Shown here one piece after another: positions 14,693 through 25,027 of a DNA stretch of 33,538 bases. This stretch comes from Candidatus Pelagibacterales bacterium (GTDB taxonomy: Bacteria; Pseudomonadota; Alphaproteobacteria; TMED109). The notes beneath the pieces were generated by a model. That model had not been told where the DNA came from, did no database searches, and was given only the letters and a program-made list of their open reading frames with translations. The first letter of the stretch is position 1. Each line of letters starts with the position of its first letter. The translations under genes and the position numbers were made by a program. Where the stretch lies: the NCBI GenBank assembly GCA_002715505.1, contig PAZF01000005.1, forward strand, positions 36,927-70,464, read 5' to 3'.

Positions 14693-15628
14693 ATGTATAT
14701 GGGAAAAAGAATAATAGTAACAGGGGCTAATGGGTTTATAGGATCTCATTTAATTACAGAACTTGTTGCAACCAATACTCCTGCTACTGCTTTAGTCAAA
14801 TCTTCTTCGAATACGGAAGTATTAAAAAAAAATAAATTTTATAATATTATAAAAACTGATAAATACCTTGATCCATCTTTAATTAGACAATTATCAATTA
14901 GTAAGCCAGAGTACTTTGTTCATTGTGCTTGGAATAAAAATAATATTGTCAATGCAAAAAAAACAATAGAAGCAATAGAATTAGCAAAAGCAATAAATTG
15001 TAAAGGTTTTATAACTATTGGAACATACGAGGAATATGGTGAACTAGAAAAAAGTTTAAAAGAAGATCAAATATGTAATCCTAAATCAGAATTTGGTAAT
15101 ACCAAATATGCTATATATCTTACAAGTAAAAGTATTTGTAAAAGTTTAGATATCAAATATTGTCATGTAAGATTATCTTTGCCCTATTCTATGAGAGATA
15201 ACGAAGATTTTTATTTTACTAAAATTATCAAAGCAATTTCTAAAGGAGAACGCCCAGAGGTTAATAATATTTCTAACGCTATGGATTATATCCATGCTTC
15301 AGATATAGCAAGGGCAATTATAGGGTTAATTGAAAATAAAGCAGAAGGCGAGTTTAATTTAGGATCTGGAGAGTCCGTCTCAACAAAAATACTACTTAAT
15401 ATGATATACCAAAAATTTGGTAAAAATCTTAAAATTAATGAAAATGCTAAAGAAAATAAAAATACAAAAGAATTTTCACTTGATACTAGTAAAGTTTATT
15501 CTAAAATAGCATGGAAGCCATCAATCTCAATATGGGACGGATTATCTCTATTAGTTCATGAAAATAAATTTAATTCTAAACCTAGCATGGAGGAATTTGC
15601 TGAAAGAATGAGAAACCTCTGCAGATAG
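14693..15628 (+). CDS. Extended SDR nucleotide-sugar epimerase/dehydratase
   Basis: A 311-residue extended SDR. GANGFIGS (11-18) is the NAD(P) site, HCAW occupies the usual HxA position, and Tyr142-x3-Lys146 in YLTSK is the catalytic pair. Late blocks MDYIHASDIARA and FNLGSGESVS are typical of nucleotide-sugar enzymes. It is divergently oriented from flagellin, 122 bases away, and followed by an unrecognised gene. An AAGG lies a few bases before the ATG at 14693; ATG 14699 is a possible alternative. I see no -24/-12 element in front of it. It likely makes or modifies a sugar nucleotide for the same glycan, but the reaction cannot be named. Confidence 0.8.
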   Translation: MYMGKRIIVTGANGFIGSHLITELVATNTPATALVKSSSNTEVLKKNKFYNIIKTDKYLDPSLIRQLSISKPEYFVHCAWNKNNIVNAKKTIEAIELAKAINCKGFITIGTYEEYGELEKSLKEDQICNPKSEFGNTKYAIYLTSKSICKSLDIKYCHVRLSLPYSMRDNEDFYFTKIIKAISKGERPEVNNISNAMDYIHASDIARAIIGLIENKAEGEFNLGSGESVSTKILLNMIYQKFGKNLKINENAKENKNTKEFSLDTSKVYSKIAWKPSISIWDGLSLLVHENKFNSKPSMEEFAERMRNLCR

Positions 15629-15691
15629 CATTATATTGTATTATTAAAAATAATTAATATAATAAACAATTATAACAATTTGGAGGAAAAA

Positions 15692-16183
15692 TTGGCCGGA
15701 ACTTTTTGTCCTGAATGGGTATTTAATTTATGTGTAGCAAGAACAGCTTACGAGTTTATAATATCAGACTTACCAATTAAGTCTTATGCAAAGAAATACG
15801 AAAAAGGACTAGGAGAACATTATCAGGGTGTAACACATGAAGAAATAGAGGCTTCTGCAGAATTAATTTTACGCTTTTTGGTAGAAATAAATGCAGAAAA
15901 ATCTGATGAGTTACTAAATAACTATGTTTTCTTTACTTTAAAATATGATCATCCTGGATCTAAAAGAAAGTTAAAAGGTTTACTAGGAACTGCATTTGAT
16001 AAGGAAAAAAATAAAAGTTATTCTACTAACAATGCTGTAAAATCCTTTAGAGCTTATGTTTTTGGTCTAAGATCAGGAGTTACAGTCAAAAGTGATCCTG
16101 GATGGGAAATACTTGAAGAAAAAGATATAGATATTCTTATTAATATCATTAAGGAAGAAGCTGATATTGTAGACGGAGTTTAG
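15692..16183 (+). CDS. Unrecognised protein of about 163 residues
   Basis: I do not recognise this protein. A strong GGAGG (15682-15686), five bases before the TTG at 15692, marks the likely start; an earlier in-frame TTG at 15680 overlaps that site and is unlikely. The protein is soluble, with no signal peptide or membrane segment. It is rich in predicted helix and has conserved-looking aromatic and Gly-rich stretches (PEWVFN, YEKGLGEHYQG, YDHPGSKRK, FGLRSG). It does not resemble FlaF, FlbT, FlgN or FliS as far as I can see. It follows an SDR gene by 63 bases and ends six bases from the convergent flgL stop. A role in flagellar or glycan biology is suggested only by location. Confidence 0.75.
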   Translation: MAGTFCPEWVFNLCVARTAYEFIISDLPIKSYAKKYEKGLGEHYQGVTHEEIEASAELILRFLVEINAEKSDELLNNYVFFTLKYDHPGSKRKLKGLLGTAFDKEKNKSYSTNNAVKSFRAYVFGLRSGVTVKSDPGWEILEEKDIDILINIIKEEADIVDGV

Positions 16184-16189
16184 CAGTTA

Positions 16190-17461
16190 TTATCTTAAAA
16201 ATTGGAATAAACTTAAATTAGAAATCTTAACAAAAGCTTGCTGGCTAGCTTGTAGGCCTGTAATTTGTCCTTGTAACTCTGTTACTAAGGCAGCCAAATC
16301 TGCATCAGAAATATCCGACATATCCTTTTCTACCGCAATAGTTCTTTGAGCAATTAATTCTCTTTGCCTATCTAAAGAATTTGTCCTAGCACCAATTATA
16401 GCCTTTTGGTTAGCTATATGTTCCAAAACTTTGGTAATATCATTAAGTCTATTTTGAATAGTTTGGTTTTTATCATATAAAACCTGTGGTACACCCAAAG
16501 AATTTCCAGCTCCATCTATAGCGTCAAAAGTTAGAAAAGATTTAGGCTCCTTTTCAGATTTATCAATTCCCTCTACTTGAAGGTCCTTTATAGTTATAGG
16601 ACCATTTTTTGAATCTTCTAAAGTTATTGTATTTCCTGATAAAGTTGCATTTATATTTAAACCAGAACTGTTAATAGCTGATACAACTCCTGAGAGATCG
16701 GTGCTAGGTAAATCAACAGATATATTTGCAGTAGATACATTATCAGCTAGAGTAAAGCTGAAGTTTCCTGGATTACCATTTTCTATTTTAAGTGTTGCTT
16801 TACCTGTGGCCTTAGCTTCCACTACACTTCCTGCCGCAGTTCTAATTGAATTAATTATATCTTCTAGAACATTAAACATTGGTGCTACTGATTCGTCAGA
16901 CTTTACAGACATAAAAACACTGCCACCATCTAATGTAGTTCCTACGTTCCTTGTTTCTGAAACTGCTACGGAATTAGTTCCTCTATCTCCTTTATATTCA
17001 ATAACTCCTTTACTATTTTTTTCGAAAGGCTGGGTTCCTGTATGATAGCCTCCAAATATGAAAGCGCCGGAACTATCTGCTGAATTAGCAGTGCTTAACA
17101 TTTCCTCTTTCATTTCAGTAAGCTCTAAGGCTAAAGCCTCTCTATCTTGAGCTCCAAACGTATCGTTTGCTGCTTGAATTGTTAATTCTTTAGCTCTTAT
17201 AATTAAATTTGTAATAGCTTGTAAAGCATTATCTGCTATCGTTAATCTATTTATAGCATTGTCAGCATTTCGAGAATACTGATTAAATCTTTCTTTTACT
17301 TGCTGTAGGCCTGATAGTTCAACAGCTCCTATAGGATCATCTGAAGCTTGAATAATATTTTTTCCACTAGATATTCTATTCTGCAAAGATTGAATATCCT
17401 CATTCAATTTGCTAAATCTTTCTACCTGTTGTTTATTAAATAATTGAGTGCTTACTTTCAT
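16190..17461 (-). CDS. flgL: Flagellar hook-filament junction protein FlgL (HAP3)
   Basis: A 423-residue HAP3 joining hook cap zone and filament. The N-terminus MKVSTQLF and then RISSGKNIIQASDDPIGAVELSGL is the typical flagellin/FlgL D0-D1 start, and FIFGGYHTGTQPF is a FlgL hallmark. The C-terminal helix DISDADLAALVTELQ closes the coiled coil. The middle has a flagellin-IN-like segment (about 220-290), making it somewhat longer than the commonest FlgL proteins. The gene follows flgK by three bases and ends the minus-strand flagellar series. It is exported by the flagellar type III apparatus, so the absence of a Sec signal is expected. Confidence 0.95.
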   Translation of the reverse strand: MKVSTQLFNKQQVERFSKLNEDIQSLQNRISSGKNIIQASDDPIGAVELSGLQQVKERFNQYSRNADNAINRLTIADNALQAITNLIIRAKELTIQAANDTFGAQDREALALELTEMKEEMLSTANSADSSGAFIFGGYHTGTQPFEKNSKGVIEYKGDRGTNSVAVSETRNVGTTLDGGSVFMSVKSDESVAPMFNVLEDIINSIRTAAGSVVEAKATGKATLKIENGNPGNFSFTLADNVSTANISVDLPSTDLSGVVSAINSSGLNINATLSGNTITLEDSKNGPITIKDLQVEGIDKSEKEPKSFLTFDAIDGAGNSLGVPQVLYDKNQTIQNRLNDITKVLEHIANQKAIIGARTNSLDRQRELIAQRTIAVEKDMSDISDADLAALVTELQGQITGLQASQQAFVKISNLSLFQFLR

Positions 17462-17464
17462 TCA

Positions 17465-20400
17465 TTAAATCCTATCTATTAAAGCATCAAATAGCTCTCT
17501 AGCTGTTTGCAAAACCCGTGCCGATGCTTGGTATGCCTGTTGGTATTCAATTAATTGTGCAGCTTCTTCATCCATGTTGACTCCACTAAGTTCTGAAGCA
17601 GATGATGCTGCTGCATCTTTTATCATTTCAGCAGAACTCAAATTTAAATTTGTGCTTTGTACTGAAGCTCCAACTGAGGCAACTACTTCTGAAAATAACT
17701 CTTGAAAATTTCCTTTTCCTTCTAAAGAATATTTATCTTCTTGTAAATCCAACATTGAAAGTATATTTCTTCCATCACCAACTCCTCCTAAATTATCACT
17801 TATGGTAAAGCTGTCTTGAACTTTTGGTGTTCCATTAATTTTTAGATTATATCCAGCAATTTTAAATCTTCCAGTATCCGACAATGTCCTTTCTGCAATT
17901 GTATGCCCAGTATCAGTATCCTTTATATGAATTAATTTATTATTAGTTTTATCTACAGTAAAAGTTAAATTATCTTTTTCTTCTTCATTAGGTAAATCTT
18001 TAGTTGTAAAAGATGCTGAAAGTCTTCTAGCTGCTCCACCTCCTTTGACTATAATTATAAGTTCTTCTGCTGGAAGATTTTCCAATTCTATAGAATGACC
18101 TATCCTTCCTTTTGAAACATTTGCATCAAAATTAATATTTACTGGTTTTCCATTATTACTTAAGACTCTAATCTTACTATCTACTAAACCTATTGTATAA
18201 GGATGAACTTTAATGCCAAATTTTTCGTTGTTCGTTGAATCTTCAACAAATGAAATTTCATGTAAGGGCGCTGTATCTGTTTTTCTAGTAATAGAAATAT
18301 TTTTATCTGTTGAGTTCCATTGAAAATTTACATCGTTTAAATATATCTGTCTTCCGGAACTAGCTCCACTAGGATCATATAAATCAAAAGAATGATCACT
18401 TTCTGCACCTCCATTAGTAGTGGTAAGTTTTAAATTAGCTTCAATTGCAGAGTCAACTGCAGTAACAACAACATCCTGAGAACTAGTAGCTGTAGAGATG
18501 ATTTTATACGCACTTCCAGTCCACTTTACCTCAACACCTGATATTCCTGAAGCTCCATTAATTGCAGTTTCTATAGCAGTTGCTATATCTACATTCGATG
18601 TATAAGTTGCATTAGGTAGAGCAAGGCTTCCTGAAGCAGTTCCGTTAATTGTTACTTGAAATGTATTCCCACTTGAGGGTATTGTTAGTGTAGAAGCTGA
18701 ACTAACAACTGTCGCTGCGCTACCTAACCAGGAAGCATCTGAGTATTTTACTCTGTATTTACTTATATTTGTGCTAATTCCACCGTTGGAAGCTGTAAGT
18801 TTAGCATGAGTTTCTAAAGCAGTACTTACTGATGTTACTTCTACAGAAGCAGAGGAGGTAGAATTATGCGATACTATTTGATAGCCGCCGCTGGTTCCTT
18901 CCCAAAGCACACTTACTGACTTACCAGCTGCTAATAGTGTACTGTCATTATTTATAGCTTCCTCTAATTCACTAGCAAAAGTTGTATTTGAGTTGTAAGT
19001 AGCATTTGGAATAGTAATTGTTCCAGACGCTACATCATCTACTTTAATTGCTACCGTGTTAGTTCCTGAGAGAGTAATTGAAGCACTACTTAGATTTGAG
19101 GCAATCCCTCCTTTCCAAGAACCTGTTTTAACCTTTACATCAAAAAAATCTCTGTTAGTTGGATTATTAGTTACTGACTTTCCCTCAATATTTGCAATTG
19201 AGCTATTTAAACCAAGACTGGTTTTTGAAGTGGTATTTTGTGAACTACTTGGAAAAATTATTTGACTAGCAGAAACAGAGCCTACTCCTACTATACCTAA
19301 TTGATATCCATTTAATGACTCACTAGCACCATTAGCTACACTTAGTTTTAATTTACTTTCTATAGTGCTGTCTATAGAGGTAATTTTGACACTTGCTACA
19401 GTTGTATCACTTATATTATAAGTTTGTCTTCCTGTGTTAGATACAATTTCATATTTTGTTCCTGTCCATTTAACACTTACAGATTTACTTGCACTGCTTA
19501 AGGTAGAATCTGAATTTATTGCTGTTTGTAAAGCTGAAGCAACAGCAGAATTAGATGAGTAAGTTGTAGCAGGCAATGTAATAGTACCAGAAGATGTACC
19601 ATCTACAGATATTTTAAAAGTATTACCACTAGAAACTACTAAACTATTTTCTGATGTAATTTCAGTAGCATTAGCTCCTGACCAACCTGATACTGGAGTG
19701 AAAAAGCCATTTAATCTTCCCTCTTCTCCTCCGCTAACAGTTACCTCATTTTCTTTAGTCTCTAAAGTATAAGTTTGATTTTCAAATTCTATACTTAATT
19801 TTGTTCCAGAAACAGGTAAAGTATTTATAACATTTCCTACTATTCTTATATCTGGAGACTCTTTTCTAACATCCACTAGATGTGCTTTTAATACTTCTTC
19901 GCTATTAATAGTATCAAGGCTATCTAAATTAACCTGCGACATAAAAACTGAAGACCCATCAACGGCAGGTAATTTAAAATGTACAACTCCAGTTCCTTTT
20001 GTTGCAAAAGTTCCATCATTAGAAGAAGCTGTTTTATCAGCTGCTCCAAAGCTTAAATGATCTATAGTTAAAGTTTCTCCTGTATCAGACCATTCAAAAA
20101 TTCCTCTTGCATTATCAAAACCTAAACCACTTGCATCACCTGTAAGATTTGAACTACCGTCAGTACTAGTCAAAGCAAAGTCTACTGCGGATGATAATTT
20201 TATGGCCCCTGTAAAAACTGCAGAATTGCTTGATGATGATGAGCTTAAGGATATTGATGAGCTAGTATTTCTATAATATTGGTCTAGAACAGTTGCTGTG
20301 GTACTGTTTGGTGATGTAAAATTAGTTATTTTGATATCTTCACCATCACTATTTTCTAAAATTATTCTTTTCTTGTCAGAAGTTATAATAGCTTTAACAC

Positions 20401-22807
20401 CAGTAATTTCTGCTACCTTATTTAACTCTGATGCTAAGTTACTTAGGTCGTCCGGAATAATTGTTGCAGATACAGAAACAGCATCTCTTAATCCTGCTGT
20501 TATTGACATAGATGCTGTACCACTAATAGTTACATCAATTGGATCTAAGGATACTCTTGTGACTGCTTCTGCAGCAATACCAGTTTTTGAAGCTTTTTCT
20601 TTAAATTCTTTTAAAGTAAATTGTGAAGATGAGCTAATAGGAATTGATAATGTCTGATCCACTACACCGTCATTAAATGTATCTACACTTAATGTTTGTG
20701 CAGCAACAGGATTAGAACTCCTGGAAGCAGAATGTCCTGTAATTAAAATAAAATCAGAATTAACATTAGTTGCTTGTACTTCGACATTTCTGTAATCTTG
20801 ATTTATATATTCTGCATTGTAGACTGCATCAGAAAAGAAACCATTTTCTGTATTTATCAAAGCTGAATAATCTTGCACCTTAAGGGGTACACCAGCAATA
20901 TGCTTTCCCTCTCTAGTAAAAATATTTATATTCGTAGCTTCTTTTTCACTAGCCGTTGGATTAGAAACTATGGCATTCAAAGTTCCAGATGCCCTTGTTG
21001 AAATGTTTGAAGAAGTAAAATTTTGATCACTACTAGCTATTGTTAATGCTCCATTAGCACCGGAAGCTACAAGACCATAACTTGAAAAAGAAAAACTATT
21101 ACCCCCAGGAGATACTCCAGAATTTAAAATATCAGCAAGATCTTTTACAGATAGTACTTTATGACCTTTATCTGCATTACTGAATGTAATTGAAACACTA
21201 TTTCCATTAGCCAACTTTAAATCAAATGAATTTATTGTTTTCGCTTCATCATCGGTTATAACAAACTGAAGCTGTGATTGTAATCCATAAGATCTTAAAG
21301 ATATTTTTTCAATGTTTTTTCCAATAGATGCAACTGCACCATCTTTTAAAAAACTTGTAGCTAGCAATGAATTATCACTATTTCTAAATATGTCTTCAAC
21401 TTTTGCGACACTACTATCTGTAACCTTATAAGTTCCTTCAATACTTAGTTCTCCTGTTCCTAAATTATTTGTATTACTCTCAGCTAACTTAAAAGCTGAA
21501 GCAGCAAATTCGTTTCCACTTTTTAGATTAAATCTTAAAGTGCTAGCTAAATTATCAGTTGAAGATATTGTAAAAACATCACCTTTTACTGGTGTCCCTG
21601 TAATTGTAATTGATAAGCCTTGGTATTCAAAGCTATCACCTTTGTAAGTGATATTATTCTGGTCTACCCATTTAGATCCATCATAGTTAAATTCTATATC
21701 TTTCTTAAAATTAACTACTGAATTTTTTTGATCGATAGTGATATCTGTATCAGAGCCTGCTATTAAATTTTTTTTTATACTAGGCAAACCTAGCATAAAC
21801 ATATCATTTCCTATTTCGCCAGTTAGATCTTTACCATTTTTTTGAACCTCATTAAAATCTCTAGCAACACGAAAAGCTATATCATCTATTGATGATCTTA
21901 CCTCTTGTACGTAGGCATAAAAGTTTACTAATCCAGCTAACTTACCTCCAGTAATTTGGGTTGTATTTTTTTCTTTTACTCCGTCTACTATAAAAATACT
22001 TATATTATTTACTGTAGTTTCAAAGGCATATCTAAAATCAGAATTTTCTGTTACTTTAGCTCTTAGTCTAAAGTTTTTATTAGGTGATACCAAAATTGGT
22101 CCCTGTCCTGAATTTCCTAACCTAATAGTTACATCTCCTCTTTCACCATAGCTGGTAGTAAACTCTAGTTCCTTTGATAATTGCTCAAGTAAAAGATCTC
22201 TAGTATCTAATAAATCATTGGCTTTAGTAGTTGCACCCGCACTTTTTAGCTTTGCATTAACATTTCCAAGTTCATTAGATAATAAATTTACCTTGTCTAA
22301 AACTAATTTAGTTTGAGTAAATGCTCCATTTTGGGTTTGTTTTAGTCTAGCAGAATTATCATTGAAAGCATTTGCTAAATCTTTTCCTGCCTCCATTGCA
22401 ACTGTTCTTGGAGCACTGTCTTCTGGAGCAGCAGCAATTTCCTGAAGTGTACTAAAAAACTTTCCTATAAAAGTACTTAAATCACTTCCTTCAGGTAAAA
22501 GATCGTTTTCTAAAATATTAACTTCACTTGAAAATTGATTTATTTGTTCATAGGAAGATTGTGCAGACCTTAATCTTTCGCTTATATACTCATTAAAAGA
22601 CCTTCTTATTTCATCTACACGAACACCCAATCCTGACTGATCTGATACATCTGTAACTCCTCCTTGCACACCTCCAATTTCCTCTAGAGCAACATCTCTT
22701 TTCGAATAACCTTCAGTATTTACATTTGCAATATTTTGACCTGTTACTGCTAAAGCTTGTCTATAAGCTTGTATTCCACTTTTAGCTATTTCAAATAAAC
22801 TTCCCAT
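17465..22807 (-). CDS. flgK: Giant flagellar hook-filament junction protein FlgK (HAP1)
   Basis: A 1780-residue FlgK, about three times the usual 450-650. The N-terminus SLFEIAKSGIQAYRQAL, then NIANVNTEGYSKR, is the conserved rod/hook/HAP start. The C-terminal helix GVNMDEEAAQLIEYQQAYQ and the ending LFDALIDR are diagnostic FlgK. The classic D1 region occupies about residues 1-370. The huge middle is Ser/Thr/Asn-rich, contains a poly-Ser patch (SSSSSSN, near residue 860), and has three tandem copies of a domain of about 115 residues (about 1043-1476). The same domain recurs in FlgE. One uninterrupted frame and normal ends argue against an assembly artefact. The gene starts one base after the flgJ stop and is followed by flgL. 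The insert may form outer domains on the junction and offers many potential O-glycosylation sites; this is inference. Confidence 0.95.
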   Translation of the reverse strand: MGSLFEIAKSGIQAYRQALAVTGQNIANVNTEGYSKRDVALEEIGGVQGGVTDVSDQSGLGVRVDEIRRSFNEYISERLRSAQSSYEQINQFSSEVNILENDLLPEGSDLSTFIGKFFSTLQEIAAAPEDSAPRTVAMEAGKDLANAFNDNSARLKQTQNGAFTQTKLVLDKVNLLSNELGNVNAKLKSAGATTKANDLLDTRDLLLEQLSKELEFTTSYGERGDVTIRLGNSGQGPILVSPNKNFRLRAKVTENSDFRYAFETTVNNISIFIVDGVKEKNTTQITGGKLAGLVNFYAYVQEVRSSIDDIAFRVARDFNEVQKNGKDLTGEIGNDMFMLGLPSIKKNLIAGSDTDITIDQKNSVVNFKKDIEFNYDGSKWVDQNNITYKGDSFEYQGLSITITGTPVKGDVFTISSTDNLASTLRFNLKSGNEFAASAFKLAESNTNNLGTGELSIEGTYKVTDSSVAKVEDIFRNSDNSLLATSFLKDGAVASIGKNIEKISLRSYGLQSQLQFVITDDEAKTINSFDLKLANGNSVSITFSNADKGHKVLSVKDLADILNSGVSPGGNSFSFSSYGLVASGANGALTIASSDQNFTSSNISTRASGTLNAIVSNPTASEKEATNINIFTREGKHIAGVPLKVQDYSALINTENGFFSDAVYNAEYINQDYRNVEVQATNVNSDFILITGHSASRSSNPVAAQTLSVDTFNDGVVDQTLSIPISSSSQFTLKEFKEKASKTGIAAEAVTRVSLDPIDVTISGTASMSITAGLRDAVSVSATIIPDDLSNLASELNKVAEITGVKAIITSDKKRIILENSDGEDIKITNFTSPNSTTATVLDQYYRNTSSSISLSSSSSSNSAVFTGAIKLSSAVDFALTSTDGSSNLTGDASGLGFDNARGIFEWSDTGETLTIDHLSFGAADKTASSNDGTFATKGTGVVHFKLPAVDGSSVFMSQVNLDSLDTINSEEVLKAHLVDVRKESPDIRIVGNVINTLPVSGTKLSIEFENQTYTLETKENEVTVSGGEEGRLNGFFTPVSGWSGANATEITSENSLVVSSGNTFKISVDGTSSGTITLPATTYSSNSAVASALQTAINSDSTLSSASKSVSVKWTGTKYEIVSNTGRQTYNISDTTVASVKITSIDSTIESKLKLSVANGASESLNGYQLGIVGVGSVSASQIIFPSSSQNTTSKTSLGLNSSIANIEGKSVTNNPTNRDFFDVKVKTGSWKGGIASNLSSASITLSGTNTVAIKVDDVASGTITIPNATYNSNTTFASELEEAINNDSTLLAAGKSVSVLWEGTSGGYQIVSHNSTSSASVEVTSVSTALETHAKLTASNGGISTNISKYRVKYSDASWLGSAATVVSSASTLTIPSSGNTFQVTINGTASGSLALPNATYTSNVDIATAIETAINGASGISGVEVKWTGSAYKIISTATSSQDVVVTAVDSAIEANLKLTTTNGGAESDHSFDLYDPSGASSGRQIYLNDVNFQWNSTDKNISITRKTDTAPLHEISFVEDSTNNEKFGIKVHPYTIGLVDSKIRVLSNNGKPVNINFDANVSKGRIGHSIELENLPAEELIIIVKGGGAARRLSASFTTKDLPNEEEKDNLTFTVDKTNNKLIHIKDTDTGHTIAERTLSDTGRFKIAGYNLKINGTPKVQDSFTISDNLGGVGDGRNILSMLDLQEDKYSLEGKGNFQELFSEVVASVGASVQSTNLNLSSAEMIKDAAASSASELSGVNMDEEAAQLIEYQQAYQASARVLQTARELFDALIDRI
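18380..19681 (-). repeat. Three tandem protein-domain repeats inside flgK
   Basis: Approximate units are 19310-19681, 18775-19130 and 18380-18735. Each encodes the same order of motifs: an opening GxWxGxxA, an FxVxVDGxxSG strand, LPxATYxSN, an AxxLExAIN helix, VSVxWTGxxYxIxS, then a closing LKLxxxNGG. Copies are divergent at DNA level. The pattern resembles flagellin-IN-type inserts. Confidence 0.75.
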
Positions 22808-22808
22808 T

Positions 22809-23153
22809 TTATTTTTCAGTAATTATTTTATTTGAGGACTTATTAAGTTTTTTAGATTGTGAAGAAAACTGATTTACCAGAGCCTCTGCAATTCCAAAGC
22901 TTTGACTTTTTGCTATAGCTTTTGCTCTTTCTTGATTAAGCAATGAAGTATAAGTTTCTTGCTCATCGTTAGAAAGTATAGACTTAGCAAGCTTAGCAGA
23001 ATTTGCTCTTTTAAGAATTTCATTTAAAAATAAAGACTCAAATTCTTCAGCAACTTCTTTAAGATCTTTGTCTATATCTTTAACTTTATCTTTATTACCA
23101 TTAAGAAGTAAATTTAAATCATATTTTTTTGTTAAGTTTGCAATACCTTCCAC
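22809..23153 (-). CDS. flgJ: Rod-binding protein, FlgJ N-terminal domain only
   Basis: A 114-residue protein matching the rod-cap (N-terminal) part of FlgJ. The core reads EFESLFLNEILKRANSAKLAKS and ends near GIAEALVNQFS. The peptidoglycan-hydrolase domain found in enteric FlgJ (about 315 aa) is absent, so the muramidase must be another protein. The start is GTG at 23153, with an AAGG ribosome site about eight bases upstream. It lies ten bases after flgI and one base before flgK in the flgGHIJKL operon. It caps the growing rod in the periplasm and is exported by the flagellar apparatus. Confidence 0.88.
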   Translation of the reverse strand: MEGIANLTKKYDLNLLLNGNKDKVKDIDKDLKEVAEEFESLFLNEILKRANSAKLAKSILSNDEQETYTSLLNQERAKAIAKSQSFGIAEALVNQFSSQSKKLNKSSNKIITEK

Positions 23154-23163
23154 TTTATTTACC

Positions 23164-24285
23164 TTAAATAATTATTAATTCAGCTCTTAAAGAACCTGCC
23201 TCTCTAAGCGCTTCTAAGATAGCTACTAAGTCTGCAGCACTCGCTCCTACATTATTAATAGCATCTACTATTTCTGTAAGTGATGTACCTGTATCAAAAA
23301 CAAATGCCCTTGCATTTTCTTCCTCTATACCTATTTGCGTATCTGCAGCAGTAGTCGCTGCTGTTCCAGCAACAGTAGAATTTGCATTTTGCATTGCACC
23401 TTGAGCTTCGCTTACGACTGCAGTATCTTCTTGAATGCTTACCGTAAGCTTTCCATGAGTAACTGCTGTGGGAGTAACTTTAACATCTCCACCAATTACT
23501 ATTGTTCCAGTTCTAGCATTTACTACTACCTTTGCTTTAGGTCTAGCTGGTTCAACTTCAATATTTTCTAATAAACTTACAAAAGATACTTTTTGAGCAG
23601 GATCTTCAGGAGACCTAACCTTAATAGAGGTAGCATCTAGCGGAATGGCAACTTCTGGTCCAAAAATTTCATTTATTTTTTCAGAGATAATATTTGCTGT
23701 ACTAAAATCTCCTTGATGTAAATTTAATACTAAATTATTAGATCTAATGAAAGGAGACTCTACCATTTTTTCGACTGTAGCTCCTTTTGGTATTCGACCA
23801 ACTGTTGGAATATTAACGGAAACACTAGAGCCATCTGCTCCTTCTACTCCTAAACCTCCAACTGCAAGATTACCTTGGGCTATTGCATAAAGTTCTCCAT
23901 CTGCTCCTTTTAAAGGAGTCATCAGCAATGTTCCTCCTCTTAAAGACTTTGCTTTTCCTATTGCAGAAACAGTTACATCTAGGGTTTGTCCTGGCTTAGA
24001 AAAAGCAGGTAAATCAGCAGTCACCATTACAGCAGCTGCATTTTTTGCAGTCAAGTCTGAAGTACTTACTACTATATCAAATTGGGATATTAAAGATTGT
24101 ATGCTCTGTAATGTTAAATTAGTAGTACTATCGCCTGTGCCGTTTAATCCTATAACTATACCGTAACCTAGTAATTGGTTGGTTCTTATCCCTGCAATTG
24201 AAACTAAATCTTTTAATCTATCCGCAAATAAAAATTGTCCAAATAGACTAAAAATAAAAATTAAAAATATAGTTTTCTTATACAA
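23164..24285 (-). CDS. flgI: Flagellar P-ring protein FlgI
   Basis: A 373-residue precursor of the periplasmic P ring around the rod. A Sec signal peptide is evident: MYKK, a hydrophobic core [14 protein letters not shown], and an ADR cleavage region at about residue 21. Mature blocks [33 protein letters not shown]-like [10 protein letters not shown] and the C-terminal [21 protein letters not shown] are classic FlgI. The start codon is TTG at 24285, supported by GAGG at 24291-24294 five bases upstream. FlgA, the usual P-ring chaperone, is not encoded in this window. Confidence 0.97.
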   Translation of the reverse strand: MYKKTIFLIFIFSLFGQFLFADRLKDLVSIAGIRTNQLLGYGIVIGLNGTGDSTTNLTLQSIQSLISQFDIVVSTSDLTAKNAAAVMVTADLPAFSKPGQTLDVTVSAIGKAKSLRGGTLLMTPLKGADGELYAIAQGNLAVGGLGVEGADGSSVSVNIPTVGRIPKGATVEKMVESPFIRSNNLVLNLHQGDFSTANIISEKINEIFGPEVAIPLDATSIKVRSPEDPAQKVSFVSLLENIEVEPARPKAKVVVNARTGTIVIGGDVKVTPTAVTHGKLTVSIQEDTAVVSEAQGAMQNANSTVAGTAATTAADTQIGIEEENARAFVFDTGTSLTEIVDAINNVGASAADLVAILEALREAGSLRAELIII

Positions 24286-24295
24286 AATTACCTCA

Positions 24296-25018
24296 CTAAA
24301 ATGGAGTTATATCTCTAAATATTTTACTTAACCAACCTGGTTTTGTAGAAGTTGCATAAACTCCAGAATTTGTGTAAGTAATTTTTGCATCTGCAATATT
24401 TGAAGATGATATAGTATTATTAGCTGAAATATCCTCAGGTCTTATAATTCCACTTAATCTTAAATATTCACTACCGTCATTAAGAACCAATTTTTTTTGA
24501 CCCTTTATTTCTAAATTTCCATTAGGATATACCCTAACAACAGTTACAGTCATACTTCCAGACAATGTGTTGGATTGAGCTGCTGTTCCTGCTCCTGAAA
24601 ATGACTGATTTGCGCCTGCAGCAAAATCGCTACTTTCAACTCCGCCATTACCTAAACCCAGCTTGTTATCTAATTGATTAGCAACAGACTTGGTAGCCGC
24701 TCCATTTGAAAAAAGAGGAGGCAAAGTAACTCCAAAAGTATCTGCCTTAGAAGTAGTATTTGTAGTAGATTTGCTTGCACTTAAAGACTCGTTTAATGTT
24801 ATAGTTAATATATCTCCAACATTTTTTGCTCTTCTATCGCTGGCAAAGAAGCCAGAACTCTTTTGATTATATATAGATCCATCAATAGTATTGTCTTCTT
24901 CTGAAAAAGATATTTCTTGATGTATTGGGATAAATTCTTCAGCTTTTTTATTCTCTACATATGTAGAACATCCAGCTAAAAAAAAGGAGATAGATAATAT
25001 GAAAATTGAAATCTTCAT
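24296..25018 (-). CDS. flgH: Flagellar L-ring lipoprotein FlgH
   Basis: A 240-residue outer-membrane L-ring protein. The signal peptide ends in a lipobox LAGC (Cys17), so it is a lipoprotein. [10 protein letters not shown], the Asn/Ser-rich middle, GNLEIKGQK and [10 protein letters not shown] are FlgH hallmarks. The presence of FlgH shows that the organism has an LPS-type outer membrane. The gene sits nine bases after flgG, with an AGGA ribosome site, and ten bases before flgI. Confidence 0.97.
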   Translation of the reverse strand: MKISIFILSISFFLAGCSTYVENKKAEEFIPIHQEISFSEEDNTIDGSIYNQKSSGFFASDRRAKNVGDILTITLNESLSASKSTTNTTSKADTFGVTLPPLFSNGAATKSVANQLDNKLGLGNGGVESSDFAAGANQSFSGAGTAAQSNTLSGSMTVTVVRVYPNGNLEIKGQKKLVLNDGSEYLRLSGIIRPEDISANNTISSSNIADAKITYTNSGVYATSTKPGWLSKIFRDITPF

Positions 25019-25027
25019 TTTAATATC

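Noticed and set aside
20298-20657. 119-codon open frame opposite flgK
   Set aside because: It lies wholly antisense within the conserved flgK frame, has no ribosome site, and its composition mirrors the sense codons. The same applies to the 114-codon frame at 16701-17045 opposite flgL and the short frames opposite flgE.
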